64,000 nt of DNA from Chenopodium formosanum (Eukaryota > Streptophyta > Magnoliopsida > Caryophyllales > Amaranthaceae), in NCBI GenBank assembly GCA_024500155.1, contig CM044877.1, positions 11,475,501-11,539,500 of the forward strand, written 5' to 3'. Numbering within the stretch: the first letter of the stretch is position 1; each line of letters starts with the position of its first letter. The notes under the pieces were generated by a model. That model saw only the letters and a program-made list of their open reading frames with translations. It was not told where the DNA came from and did not search any database. This document shows positions 46,980-58,233 of this stretch, in pieces. The translations under genes and the position numbers were made by a program.

Positions 46980-47116
46980 TGTTAGCTCCGTCAGTCAACC
47001 AAATGAGTCATACACATGACATGTCCAATTAAACAAGTAAAAAGACGCTTCTGCCCCCCCTTTTACCCCGTGAGTAACAAATTAAATAAATCACGGTGAT
47101 TAATGAGAATTTGCCG
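46980..47116 (-). repeat. Right terminal region of the giant MULE
   Basis: Read inward on the minus strand it starts CGGCAAATTC and holds CACCGTGA, TTGTTACTCACG and GTTGACTGACGG at offsets close to those of the left end. A 6-bp inverted repeat (CCGTGA...TCACGG) overlaps the shared block. Confidence 0.55.
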
Positions 47117-47125
47117 ATTTTAAAA
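47117..47125 (+). repeat. Right 9-bp target duplication of the giant MULE
   Basis: ATTTTAAAA, matching 18138-18146 exactly. Confidence 0.65.
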
Positions 47126-47539
47126 CCCTTGTAACATTAGTTTAGTTTATATCAGAAATGGGCGGACATCCATTTTAAAAAGACAGTTATTGAACGGCAG
47201 CCGCTACGCATTACACACAGAAACTACAGAACACCCAACGTTTTCTCTTCATTATGCTCTTCAATCTGTCCTCCATTGAAGCAGCTTGTGAGCTTGCTAT
47301 CTTCCATTGAAGTACCTTCCGAGGTAATATGGTTTTCTTTTGTCATTTAATCACAGAATATCAATTCACAATTTACTGTTAATCGTTAAATTAATTCAAT
47401 TTAATTGAACTATTGTGTTGTAATTTAATTGTTCAAAGGTTGAATTTTTGGAATTCATATTGTTTTAGCAAGAAGAGTTTGATTCAAATTTGGTTGCTAA
47501 TGTGTTGCAGAACCCTTCAATTAATGTCAGGAAGGAACT
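47126..47539 (+). other. Promoter and leader of the PPR gene
   Basis: About 410 bp between the giant MULE end and the PPR start codon. It contains CT-rich leader-like DNA (47230-47320) and a possible leader donor at CGAG|GTAATA (about 47321). Confidence 0.5.
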
Positions 47540-50047
47540 ATGAAAATGACATTTTTATCCCTGGGCCGAGGGCGGCTGCCCCTCCTGCCTTGGCTCAGGG
47601 TCAAGAACTCTGTATTTGTTCGTCAGAAATCTGCATATGCTGCTGCCCTTTTGAGTTCTTGGTTCACTGATTCTAGTTCTGATGAACAAACTGTTTCGAA
47701 TCATAGCAATAGTAGTAGTTGTAGTAATAGCAATAGTAATAGTAGTAGTAGTAGTGATGTAGAGGATCAAGTGCATGAGTTAGACACCAAAAGGGTTATT
47801 GAAATCTTGAAGGGTTTCGGAAGTGACCCGAAACAGGCCTTTTTGTTCTTTTTTGAGTTGAAGGAACGAGGGTTTCGACACAATGTTGAAACTTATGTCT
47901 CGATTATTAGGATTTTGTGCAGTCGGGGGAACTCTAGAATGTTGGAGGGTTTGTTGTTGGAGGTTATTAGGTCGAAGGAGGGAGAATTGGGTTTTGGCAT
48001 TTCTGAGTTGATGGAGGTTGTTTTCGGGTTACTTGAGGTTGAGGTTGAAAATAGTGGTTCATTGGTTAAGGTGATTGATGCTTTGGTGAAGGCTTATGCT
48101 AGTTTGGGTATGTTTGAAGAGTCGGTTGATGTTTTGTTTCAAACACGAAGACTGGGTTTGGTGCCTTGTATATACTCTTGTAACTATTTATTAAATTGCT
48201 TGATTGAGAAGGGTAAGTTGGACATGGCTGAGGCTATATACCAACAATTTAAGAGGATGGGTTTGAACCCCAATGTATATACTTACAATCTTATGCTTAA
48301 GGTTTTTTGTAAAAAAGGTGATACTAAGAAAGCAGATGATGTACTTACGGAGATGGAGAAAGCTGGCGTAAAAGCAAATGAATATACTAATGGCACTATA
48401 ATTGAAGGACTTTGTTCACTTCAAAGAACAGATTTAGCGTATGAAATTCTTAAGCAATTAAGAGAAAATAATGATACTGTTGACATTTTTAGTTATGACA
48501 TGGTGGTTCATGGCTTTTGCAACGAGAATAAGTTAAGCAAAGCTGAGGCTGTTTTGCTTGATATTGAGAACCAAGGGCTGACACCTGATGAGTATAGCTT
48601 TGGTGCTTTGATTCATGCATATTGTAAGAGAGGAAATATTCAAAAAGCATTTTGTCTTGAAAGTGACATGCTGTCAAAAGGTGTGAAAACAAACTGTTTC
48701 ATTGTGAGTTCCATTCTTCAATGCATTTTTTCTAGGGGATCTTTTACCAATGTTCTCAGTCAATTTAAAACGTACAGGGACATGGGGGTTTTTCTTGATG
48801 AAGTTTGTTATAACATTATGATCAATGCTATGTGTAAGTTGGGTAGAGGAGAAGAAGCTCTAGAGCTGCTTGAAGAGATGAAGCACAAAAACTTGGTCCC
48901 GGATCTGATTCACTACTCCACAGTGATTAATGGGTATTGTCTTGAGGGAAAGCTTCTTGATGCTTTGAACGTGTACAAGGAAATGAAACATAAGGGTATT
49001 CGGCCTGATCTCATTACTTACAATATACTTGCAGGTGGTTTTGCTAGAAAGGGGCTTGCAAAAGAGACTTTGTCATTTCTTGACTACATGAAAACACAAG
49101 GTTTGACACCTGATGTTGCTACACATAATAAAATCATTGAAGGCTTCTGTTTAGCAGGAAATGTACGAGAAGCTGAAAACTATTTCAAAAGTTTGGCAGA
49201 AAAGCACCCAGATAATTACTCTGCTATGATTAACGGGTACTGTGAAGCTAGACATACACTGAAGGCGTTAAATCTTTTTGTCAACCTTTACAAGCACGGA
49301 ATGTTTCTGAAGCAGACCTACTGGAAGTTGCTTAGTAGCCTTTGCATAGAAGGTCAAGTTGAGAGTGCATTTGATTTGTTTGAAACATTGCTACTCTCTA
49401 ACGATTATACTTGCATCAAAATGTACTCAAAGCTTATGTCAGCATTGTGCAATTCTGGAGATATAAAAAAGGCTAGGTGGTTGTTTGACAATTGGATAAA
49501 TAAAGGGTTAAGACCTGATGCCATTATGTACACAATAATGATTAATGGGTTTTGCAAGTCTAATCTTATGTCGGAGGCCTGGGAGCTTTTAGGTGCTATG
49601 AAGGACAACGGTATTTTGCCTGATGTGGTCACTTTCACAGTTTTGATAGATGGTTGTGTAAAGTCAAGCTTAAAGAATTCTCGTTTGCGCCCAAACATGT
49701 CTCTATGTGAGAAAGCCACAGAATTTGAATCTGAGATGTCAGAATTGCAGCTGAAACCTGATGTTGCCTGTTATACTGTGTTAATTGACAAACGCTGCAA
49801 GATGAATGATATAAAGGATGCTATTAAGTTGTTCAGAGAAATGATGGATAATGGTCTGCAGCCTGATAATGTGACATATACAGCTCTCCTTTCTGGCTGT
49901 TATAGAGTACAAGATGTGGACACAGCTGAGACACTTTTTGATGCAATGACTGCACAGGGTTTACAGCCTGATCAAATAACCAGATCACTGAAGTCAAAAT
50001 TAGAACATGGTATATTGAAAGCTAAGAAAGTGCAGTTCACACATTGA
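47540..50047 (+). CDS. P-class pentatricopeptide repeat protein, probably mitochondrial
   Basis: 835 codons, single coding exon, start ATG at 47540 (MKMTFLSLGRGRLPLLPWLR). The N-terminus is rich in Arg, Leu and Ser with few acids (VKNSVFVRQKSAYAAALLSS), like a mitochondrial presequence, followed by a Ser/Asn-rich linker coded by AGT/AAT runs. From about residue 180 to 825 there are well over a dozen 35-residue PPR motifs (for example PNVYTYNLMLKVFCKKGDTK, PDLIHYSTVINGYCLEGKLL, PDAIMYTIMINGFCKSNLMS). No E, E+ or DYW tail, so P class; such proteins bind organellar RNA. No break in the frame. The giant MULE lies about 420 bp upstream. Confidence 0.93.
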   Translation: MKMTFLSLGRGRLPLLPWLRVKNSVFVRQKSAYAAALLSSWFTDSSSDEQTVSNHSNSSSCSNSNSNSSSSSDVEDQVHELDTKRVIEILKGFGSDPKQAFLFFFELKERGFRHNVETYVSIIRILCSRGNSRMLEGLLLEVIRSKEGELGFGISELMEVVFGLLEVEVENSGSLVKVIDALVKAYASLGMFEESVDVLFQTRRLGLVPCIYSCNYLLNCLIEKGKLDMAEAIYQQFKRMGLNPNVYTYNLMLKVFCKKGDTKKADDVLTEMEKAGVKANEYTNGTIIEGLCSLQRTDLAYEILKQLRENNDTVDIFSYDMVVHGFCNENKLSKAEAVLLDIENQGLTPDEYSFGALIHAYCKRGNIQKAFCLESDMLSKGVKTNCFIVSSILQCIFSRGSFTNVLSQFKTYRDMGVFLDEVCYNIMINAMCKLGRGEEALELLEEMKHKNLVPDLIHYSTVINGYCLEGKLLDALNVYKEMKHKGIRPDLITYNILAGGFARKGLAKETLSFLDYMKTQGLTPDVATHNKIIEGFCLAGNVREAENYFKSLAEKHPDNYSAMINGYCEARHTLKALNLFVNLYKHGMFLKQTYWKLLSSLCIEGQVESAFDLFETLLLSNDYTCIKMYSKLMSALCNSGDIKKARWLFDNWINKGLRPDAIMYTIMINGFCKSNLMSEAWELLGAMKDNGILPDVVTFTVLIDGCVKSSLKNSRLRPNMSLCEKATEFESEMSELQLKPDVACYTVLIDKRCKMNDIKDAIKLFREMMDNGLQPDNVTYTALLSGCYRVQDVDTAETLFDAMTAQGLQPDQITRSLKSKLEHGILKAKKVQFTH

Positions 50048-50419
50048 GCAAGCTGATAAATGGTTTTAGCTCCTAAAATCAAAACCAATGGGTTAGCTCT
50101 GTTACTATTGCTTGGAGGTTAGTTAAATTCATACTTGTATGAGCTACTGTTCATTTCTAATTGTTGCTATGATTTTGATTGACAATTCTTATTACTATAG
50201 AAGGTCAAAATTCTCATTGATTCTTTGATCTATTATGCTTTGTATCTGAAATGTCTATATAAATATTTAGCTTTAGCTGTCAGCAAAATATGTTTAAAGT
50301 TATGGACACTAATTATAAGAGATAAATTCTCCCTCTATTTTCCAAAGTTTGACTCACTTTCCGTTTTGGGGTTATCTTTTGTGACCTTGCTAAATTTTAT
50401 AAGGAGCAGTAGTATAAGT

Positions 50420-50710
50420 TGTAATACCCCTCATGATTGTTTTAAAGGGATTTAATATACTACTCATATCAACTAGATGTATCTTCCTTTTAGGGAGCTC
50501 ATATGCTAAGATAGTCCGCAGTTAAGCGTGCTTGGTTGGGAGTAGTCTTGGAATGGGTGACCTCCTAGGAAGTTTTCTTGGGGTGCACATGAGTGAGGAC
50601 AAAATGCGTTGGAAGGACTTATGTTGGTATGTGGAGACAGTTGTTGGCCCTTGATGCGCATTTCGTGACAATAAGCCCCTCCCTAATTTGTTTGGGGTCG
50701 GGGTGTTATA
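50420..50710 (+). mobile_element. Cassandra-type TRIM solo LTR with 5S rRNA-like segment
   Basis: 291 bp from TGTAATACCCC to GGGGTGTTATA, an inverted-repeat pair of LTR ends. 50514-50591 carries CAGTTAAGCGTGCTTGG, GAGTAGTCTTGGAATGGGTG and ACCTCCTAGGAAGT, diverged from plant 5S rRNA and including its internal promoter region. Flanks TAAGT and TAAGC fit a 5-bp duplication with one change. No internal domain or second LTR, so a solo LTR, not a 5S gene. Confidence 0.8.
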
Positions 50711-50822
50711 TAAGCAATAGGGTGTTATGTGAAAATTTTGAGAGAACTTTTGTGAGAGATTTGTAGCATAAAACTACTAGTTGAGAGTAATATCCTATGG
50801 TAAATAAAGAGTAATAGTCTAA

Positions 50823-50920
50823 AGCTATTTAGAGAGTAATACACTTATCATTTGTAACCTCTTTTGCCATTAGCTATTTAGAGAGTAATACACTTATCAT
50901 TTGTAACCTCTTTTGCCATT
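50823..50920 (+). repeat. 49-bp tandem duplication
   Basis: Two perfect or near-perfect units starting AGCTATTTAGAGAGTAATAC and ending TTGCCATT. Confidence 0.88.
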
Positions 50921-51278
50921 ACCAATCAAACATCAAGCTTTCATCTTTATTCATTTGCCTTGGTAAATCAGAAAATACTTGGTCCAAAATTCAGTTACGT
51001 TAGGTTTTTGTTTTCTTAGGTAGTATTCATGAGAAAATATTACCATCTGAGATATATATTTCTGGCCTATACTTGTTATATTATAAGCTGGATCAACCAA
51101 CTAACAATATCTGCTTTTGAGAGGTTTGAACATATTGCATTACTCTCAAAGTAGCAAATAATTACTCTAAAGATAATAATTTTTTTGATGCATTTGTTAT
51201 TTTGTTTCAATGCACTCTTATTAGGACATTATTTTTCTTTTTCAATTTATACAATTTCTTATTCACTATTATTTGCAG

Positions 51279-51595
51279 GTGATTCACAAGATGTTATCCG
51301 GAAATGCAATATACTTTGTGGAATTAAAAAGTAAGTGTACGAAATTTACACTTTTTCTTCGTGGCATATGATGCAACTTTGGTATATTGTGAGTTTTAAA
51401 AATTACATTGGGGGCTTTGACAAGTTTGGGATGAAGGGACGACGTAAACATTTTCGTATAGTATTTTTACTTGAAATCACTAAAAGGCTGTTCTGATTCA
51501 TATATTAATTTTCCTTTCAGTTGGTTCAAGAGCAGAGACTTTTGAGGGAAAAGTAGGAACTCAGCATGATGCTATCATGTTTTGTTGTTCTTGAA
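51279..51595 (+). other. Possible non-coding 3' exons of the PPR transcript
   Basis: Two segments have good splice borders: 51279-51330 (TTTGCAG before, GTAAGT after) and 51521-51595 (CTTTCAG before, GTAAGT after). They have no long frame. PPR genes often have spliced 3' UTRs, so this is a plausible but unproven reading. Confidence 0.35.
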
Positions 51596-52579
51596 GTAAG
51601 TTATCAGCAACATTCAACAAAAATATTTCTTACCTTGAGTTTTACTTTTAAAAATGCAAATGTTAAAATGAGCTAGTCTTTAGTTAAATTAAATTTGCAT
51701 CTGACATTGAATAAAAACATGGGCAACCAATAAGCTTACTCTGCATAAATATATAAACTATAGCAATGTATGAAAAGGCTAAGGTGCACCAAGGCGATTT
51801 GAATTTTTCTGTGCTTAGGTGTGCCTCAATAAAGTGAAGCTCTCTTAATACACAGTTTTTTTCCTAAAAAAAAAATAGTGAAAAAATGCTGTTCGCCTTA
51901 AAGGGTGCTCCTAGATGAGTGCTTCATCAAAATCTCTTTGTGCATGACCCTTATAACCTTTTGTCTAAGTATGCTTCAGACAAACTTTTTTACACTAGAG
52001 TCTATAGGCTAAATCTCTAAGTGATTTAAGTGGAAAATTTTGCTAGGATTGCATGTTAGACTATCAGGGTAGTGATTGACTACTTTAACTTAATTTTCGC
52101 AGATTGGGTCAATTATATAAGGAGGGAAGGGGGGGGGGGGGGGGGGTGGCTGGCTGGCTTCTGCAGTTGCCATATGCTGAAAGAGTTTCTTTGATAGTAT
52201 CTGGGACATGGAAGTTCTGCTATTTGCCTACTTTCTTAGGTGAGGAATTGCTTCATTATACTCGCTCCGTTTCAAAAATTTGTTACACTTTACTTTTTTT
52301 TCAAAACCAAAGAAATGATTCGAAATTAAGAGAGGTAAATGGAATAAATGAATGAAAGAAATAATTAGTTTAAAAAATAAGTAGTGGACCCAATAGAGTA
52401 AGGATATTTATATTAATAAAAACGGTAAGCGAGTGAAAAAAAATAGTAGGCCGCATGTCTCGAAATGGGAAAAGGTACAGCCACACAGGGTAATCATTTT
52501 TTAAAAACATCCCTGAATTGAATGTTTTATATTTTTCTGTTTAGGTAGAAGAAAGGTTCTGGGCAGTGAAGATGCTGAG
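51596..52579. other. Intergenic DNA with poly-G and MITE-like sequence
   Basis: A G17 run lies at 52130-52147. 52260-52490 begins CTCGCTCCGTTTC and looks like a worn Stowaway-type MITE, but its right end was not matched. Otherwise AT-rich. Confidence 0.4.
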
Positions 52580-52599
52580 ATATATACTTGAATCTAGTG

Positions 52600-52724
52600 C
52601 CAATGAGGTCTTGGCCTAGTGGTTAAGACTGAGGGGTGCTGTGTACATAAGATTGCTGGTTGAAATTCCACACCCTCATTTATAGTTTGTATTGCCCTTG
52701 TGGCTTATATGGACCAAAAAATTC
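52600..52724 (+). mobile_element. tRNA-derived SINE with 20-bp target duplication
   Basis: A box TGGCCTAGTGGTT at about 52613 and B-box-like GGTTGAAATTCC at about 52660. It ends in an A-rich tail (CCAAAAAATTC). The flanks 52580-52599 and 52725-52744 are identical: ATATATACTTGAATCTAGTG. Body 125 bp. The perfect duplication marks a fairly recent insertion. Confidence 0.9.
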
Positions 52725-52744
52725 ATATATACTTGAATCTAGTG

Positions 52745-53046
52745 TTGATCTTACTAGGATTGTTTTTTATCTTTACGTTAGAGGGTTTTATCAGTTTCTT
52801 TTTCTTTGTCAGTGTCAATCTGGGGTCGAGTAGCTTAGTGCTATGCATGTTTAACCAAAAATCTTCTTGTCTGGTGTGGTCATGCAGGTCCATACAAGTT
52901 TGTTTCTGTCTGAACTTTGGTCTGCAGTTGATTACTGCTTTTGACCGGTTTCTTTCAATTTCGAGAAGCGAATATAAAAAGGTTATATGCATGAAAGTCA
53001 TTCGCCAATGTGGTAGGAGCTTTTTGGTCAAAATTCTGCTTTTTTT

Positions 53047-53084
<38 letters not shown>

Positions 53085-53764
53085 TAATTGCTAATATTGG
53101 GAATGATATCAGGTATTGGACTTTGTGATGTGTGCTGAACTTGGAAAAGGCTTACAATAGGGACATTCTGCTCTTAAGGTCCTTATGGTTTAACATTATT
53201 CAATCGGTAAGTAAAATACCTGCAAATTTCATCATCTTTCAAAACAAATCTTCTGTGGCTGAATGATTTTAGGGGCAAATTGACAGTTAGCATGTTTCTG
53301 GATATAATTATGATATTGTGGATTGTCACTTGGTGTGGTTGCGGCAATGCATTATGCCATTAGAAGTGTGTCTGTGTCTTTATATAATTTCCATTACTGA
53401 GCAGTAATATAAATTTAGAGATGTTCTTTCTTCCAATTTTACTGAAACGCAGATACTCATGTCAACACAGTTACGTGTACAGGTGTTCAATATAGTTATA
53501 TTCTGATATAATTTTATAGCAGCCCAAAATGAATGGTCAAGTATTCATACTCTTGTCAGATAGTTAGAGGATTGGACTATGGCTATGGGTAGTTGAGGTG
53601 AAGCGAAGAACTTGACTAGCATAGCACTTTCTTCTTATGGCTGTGTCCACCCTTTGATGTGATGGTGGAGCTAGAGTTGTGTGTCCTGTGACCATATTCT
53701 TGGTTGGGTAGCACCTTGCCCTTGGTCATTGATTTTGTTCTTGTACTCATTTCCTTACCATTAA
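52745..53764. other. Intergenic DNA
   Basis: AT-rich with a (TA)n run at 53056-53079. No supported gene. Confidence 0.4.
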
Positions 53765-55156
53765 GGGGGTGTTGGTACAAACATTGTAAATGAAACGGAA
53801 AGGATTCAAATATGTAAGGGAAAGGGTAATGATAAACATTACCTTTACTATATGTTTGAAATCCTAGTGGAATCTAATATATAATTTCAGAGTCGTTTTC
53901 ACGACAAGCCTCCAAATCCCCAATCCTCAAATCTCATGCATTTGAGTTTTTTTTTTTTTTTAAGAAAAAAATAACTACTTATCCCACAACTAATTTTTTT
54001 TTCTCATTCAAAAAAAAAAAAAAAAAAAACTACCCATCCAATACCTTCTTTCTGTTTTTCTTTTTGTCTTTTTTCAAGGAACTACTACTAACATTTCACT
54101 TTTTTTTTTTCTTATTTTATTTTTATTTTTATTTTTATTTTTTTGGATATGTAGTATAATATATGACAAGCATTAGCACGAGTATACAGTTCCTTCATCA
54201 ACTATTCACTATAGCACTCAAAACCCACAACATTTCACCTTTTTTAAACAATATGTACCAACATTTCACTTTTTCACCTTTTTTAAACAATATGTACCAA
54301 CATTTCACTTTGTTTTACGAGTATTTTTTGATACATAGTATAATATTTGTCATGCATTAACATGAATATATAGTTCTTTTATCAATAATTCACTAAAATA
54401 CTCTAAATCCCCAACCCTTCAATTATATGCATTTTTTTAGAGATTACCCTCTGAATAATTTTTACTACTCTGATCATCTAAAAAAAAAAAAAAAAAAATG
54501 TACAACACGTTTTTGCGGAACTGACCTCATCGAATAACTATTTGCAACAGATTAAAGTATACAACTCCTAGAGCAAGACACTAACTCATATGAAACTAAC
54601 TGAGTAACTCGAGTAACCCTATAACACTAAACGAGTAACCTCTATAACTTTGACATAGTAAACCCCATAATAGCTAGCTATATTGCGTGGCCACCGACAT
54701 AAAAGAGTATGACCCTGTTTCTTGAGCTTCTAAGCAAAGCAGGGAATATTATATGCACAGCAGGTGTCAAAACGACAAAACAAGTGGCAGCACATTATTA
54801 ATACGATTATTAATACTCACTAGCGCAAAGTTGAGCAGGGTTCAACAGAGTCGACCAGTCCAAAACCGACTATTACAGCCCAAGTATAAGTTACAACATC
54901 AAGATCAACTTTCCATATTTTAAATATATTTTTTTATATATATCCCGTGCACACTCTAGTGGAAACAATTTGAGAACATTATGATTAAGGAAACGTATTT
55001 TGTTTCCACTAGTTTGTCAAAAGTAACAAATTGGCGGATTTTGTTACCATTTGGAAATGGTATTTGTTACTTTTAACTCATACCAAACAACTAGAAAGGG
55101 AAACATAATAATTGAATCCGTTTCCTACATCTAAAACTACTCTACCAAACGCCCCC
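53765..55156. mobile_element. PIF/Harbinger-like MITE split by a Helitron
   Basis: The ends GGGGGTGTTGGTA and (reversed) GGGGGCGTTTGGTA are flanked on both sides by TAA, the Harbinger target duplication. Without the inserted Helitron (53873-54959) the element is about 305 bp, a normal Tourist-like size. Confidence 0.78.
53873..54959 (+). mobile_element. Non-autonomous Helitron nested in the MITE
   Basis: 5' end TCTAATATATAATTTCAGAG after host A; 3' end CCCGTGCACACT then CTAG before host T. Contains a tandem duplication ACATTTCACC...ATATGTACC (about 54230-54310) and GAGTAACC...CTATAACACT units (54600-54660) shared with 27485-27725. No coding capacity. Confidence 0.75.
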
Positions 55157-55357
55157 TAACAGTCACCTTATATTGATGAACTTAAAATCATATTTTCTTG
55201 TTATATGAACTTGGTCATATTTTCTTGTCTTCATGTATCAGTACTCAAAATGCCTTATGTGTGGATTTTAATTTAATTACCCTTTCCCATCATTCCATTT
55301 TTCTCTTAATTATGCGGCTCTTCGTTTTCATTTGGATTGTTCTATTTTCTTCCAGAT

Positions 55358-55922
55358 TCCAGAGACTTATATTACTCTCATTGAGAAGGATGAGATTTAG
55401 AATCTTGCAGCTGCTTGATTCAGAAAGTCAGAAAGTGTGGTCAGCACATTTGGTAAGTGTTAATAAATGGTGGTTATGGGAATAAAATGATGCATAAATT
55501 TGTAATGGGAATACAATGATGCATAGATTTGTAAGAAAAATCCATGTTTATTCCCATGGTGATTCCAGTTCACCCCAAATGATCTCTTTTTTCCTCACAA
55601 ATTTGGGGGATAACTGATAATTATGATGAAAAACACAAATTAGGGTTGCATCACTAATGGACACTAAGGATGTTACTTGTGAAATTATTCCCATTACCGT
55701 TATTTATTACCGACTAGTAAACGGGTTGTGAGGGCATTGTGTGGTCTAGTTCCCTATAATGGGAATCAAGGGCGGTTGTTCTTGCATTTAACTAGGTCAG
55801 ACTGGTACATGGAACGAAATAAGCCTAGGGATACTAATGAATTGCCGAGGCGATTAATGACTTGTTTGTTAGCTTACCCTGATTCTATGAGCATATATAA
55901 GTCCAGGGATCAGTGGTGTTAG
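55358..55922 (+). pseudogene. Two-exon gene remnant, family unknown
   Basis: A first exon-like segment ends at a GTAAGT donor (55453) and in one frame reads IPETYITLIEKDEI, then a stop, NLAAA, another stop, and FRKSESVVSTFG. The second segment, up to TAG at 55920-55922, reads RALCGLVPYNGNQGRLFLHL, TRSDWYMERNKPRDTNELPR and LLAYPDSMSIYKSRDQWC. The text looks protein-like but I do not recognise the family. Two stops in the first part argue for a pseudogene. Confidence 0.4.
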
Positions 55923-58233
55923 CTACTATAGAATCTCTGGACGTGTAAGTAGGCATTTGTGTTCATATGGGACAAGATTTGAGTGTATTTGTACGGGTAA
56001 AGTAAATTAGACTAGTTTTAGGTGATTATACTTCTGCGAATTACACGGTACAATGATTTAAAAAAAAAAAAAAAAAATTACACGGTACAAGAATCTAATG
56101 TAAGCTCTTTAAAAAAAATTCTTCCTTTTTAAAGAGGTTTTAGTAGCTAATTGATATAACTGGTTATATTAGCTGGTTTTATAAATTGGTTATAATTTTT
56201 GTAAATAAATGGTTGTATAGAATTGTGTGATGTATAAGTATGGGCTGTGCCTAGTCTCCAGTTAAACAAAATTTGTTAATTTGGGGTATAAATTTCTTTT
56301 CAAGTACTAGTGGAGTGGTACATGTTTTTTTTATGTACTAGTTAAGGGGTATATGTGTAATTTCCTCCCCAAACAGTAAATGTAAATTGCAAACAATAAT
56401 TAGATAGCTTACCAAACCTACTGAATAAATTACCATGTTTTTTCAATATATTTACCATCTTAATGCAAATTCATTTATTTGGCAGATAAACTTGTATTTG
56501 TCGTATAAGTATTAATTGTTAGTTGTTTTAGTAATTTATTATATGTAATAATCGAAAGATTAAAGTTTTTTCAATATTTGTTTTTATTACAAGCTTTTTT
56601 AAAAAAAAAATAAATAAATAAATTATTACAGTTAAAAAAGTTTTTTCAATAATTTGTTTCCCAAACTCTTATAATAGATTTTTAAAATGGTCAAACATCT
56701 TATATGTCTTAGTTAAAACTTCAAAGCACTTTACCAAACAAGGTGCATGTATAGAGATTAGAGAGCAATTATTTATATATGCACTGGGAACAGTTTTATG
56801 TATAGAAAGCATTCTTAACCATGTAATTTTCATACTCCCTTCAATTGACATTAAAATAAGAGGTAAGTAGATTATTTAAAAATGGTAAAGAAAGATAATA
56901 GGATTAATAGTTTATTGAAAAGTAATGGATGAGAGTGGCAAAAAATATTTTATTAACTAATACTAAAACAGAGCATGCTTACATTTTTTTTGACACATGT
57001 CAAACTATCATTAAAAATTTTCCTGCCAAAACAATATATGATGTCATCGTTAATTTTTTTTTTTTGTTATTTTACTTAGCGTATTTTTTAAAAGTACATT
57101 GTATAGTTATTTTTGGAAAAAAAAAACATGCATCATTAATGCAATATAATGTATGCTATTTTTAAATATTTTTAACACAACTAATCAACAGTAATTTTGC
57201 ATATTTCATATAAATTGCCTCATTTTTTTATATTATATCACAAATTAATTATGGAAAAAAATTGTTACTACCGTATGATGTACATGCACTAATCTGTGTA
57301 TATATATATATTAGTGAGTTTTGATAAGATCATAAGAAAAGTGAGATAATATTAAAATGTAGCTATTTGCCAAAAACAATGTAGGGAGTATTAAGTGTAA
57401 TGTATAAAATAATATGTAGGGAGTATTACATAGTTTCTGTTAAATACTCCAAATGGAAATTAAGTTAAAAAAACGAACGGACTATAATTTTTCGACGCAA
57501 AAAATGATCTAAAAAATTGCTATCTTTAACATGAAATAACAGATTTGGGCTTAACTTTTCACAAACTATTGGGTGCGGGCACTAGTACTCAAGTGTTTGT
57601 GTGTCCGAAGTCCTAAAGACAACGATGATGACGAAGACGCCGATGATGACAATAGTGGATGAAAACGATGACGACAATGGTGGGCGATTGAAACCCTAGA
57701 TTTGAAGTAACGGCTGGTCGGTGGAGTTCAAGAATATTTGAACAATAATCAGAAATCAAATATGATAATCTTGAAACACTACCCTCTGATTCAAGATCCA
57801 TTGCAACAGATCATATTGAGGTATGGTTTGCGTGTGGTGGGTTTGCGGCTGGCCGTGACTGCGCTAGGCTCTGACAGGAGCTGCAGTGTGGTTGTATAGG
57901 GTCCTCGTAGAGAGGTGATTGGACGGTGCAGCGACGGCGCCCTGATAGGTTGGTGGTTCGGTTGGTGGGTTTAGTGATTGGTGGGTACGGTGGGGTGAGG
58001 TGGCTCAAAAAATCTTGCGTGGACCTAAAATTTATACACACGTAACTGACATTATATTCAATATAGTGACCCTTAATTTTAATATAGTAACCTTATTTTT
58101 AACATGGTAACCATTTTTAAAATTTGTGTGACCTTTAATGTTATTAAGAATTTAAAGTACGATACTATGTTGAAAAGTGGTCTAATTTTAGCATATTGAT
58201 CTTTATTATTCATATTGACCATTATGCTAAAAA
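55923..58233. other. Intergenic DNA with Stowaway-like remnants
   Basis: AT-rich. TACTCCCTTCAATTGACA (about 56834) and GTAGGGAGTA (57378 and 57418) look like facing Stowaway-type ends. 57780-58020 is GC-richer (GGTGGTTCGGTTGGTGGG) with no gene. Confidence 0.4.

Larger units (their letters stand above)
18147..47116. mobile_element. Candidate giant multi-gene Mutator-like element
   Basis: A 28,970-bp segment bounded by the 9-bp repeat ATTTTAAAA. Compared inward from each end: GCA at bases 3-5, TTA at 14-16, CAC then GTGA at 19-26, TTGTT(T/A)CTCACG at 36-47 (left) and 37-48 (right), and GTT(A/G)ACT(A/G)ACG at 128 (left) and 118 (right). These colinear inverted blocks are weak in identity but match in offset. 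A FAR1/MULE transposase reads inward from the left end and a Ulp1-related gene from the right end, both with leaders that appear to be spliced. Eight other genes or remnants lie between. The rival view is several nested or adjacent elements. Confidence 0.65.

Noticed and set aside
50514..50591. A 5S rRNA gene
   Set aside because: Too diverged and incomplete, and enclosed by LTR-type ends; it fits a Cassandra LTR.
52260..52490. Complete Stowaway MITE
   Set aside because: The left end looks right, but no matching right end or TA duplication was found.
57613..58041. Minus-strand frames in GC-richer DNA
   Set aside because: Thr/Pro/His-rich without domain, splice or start context.
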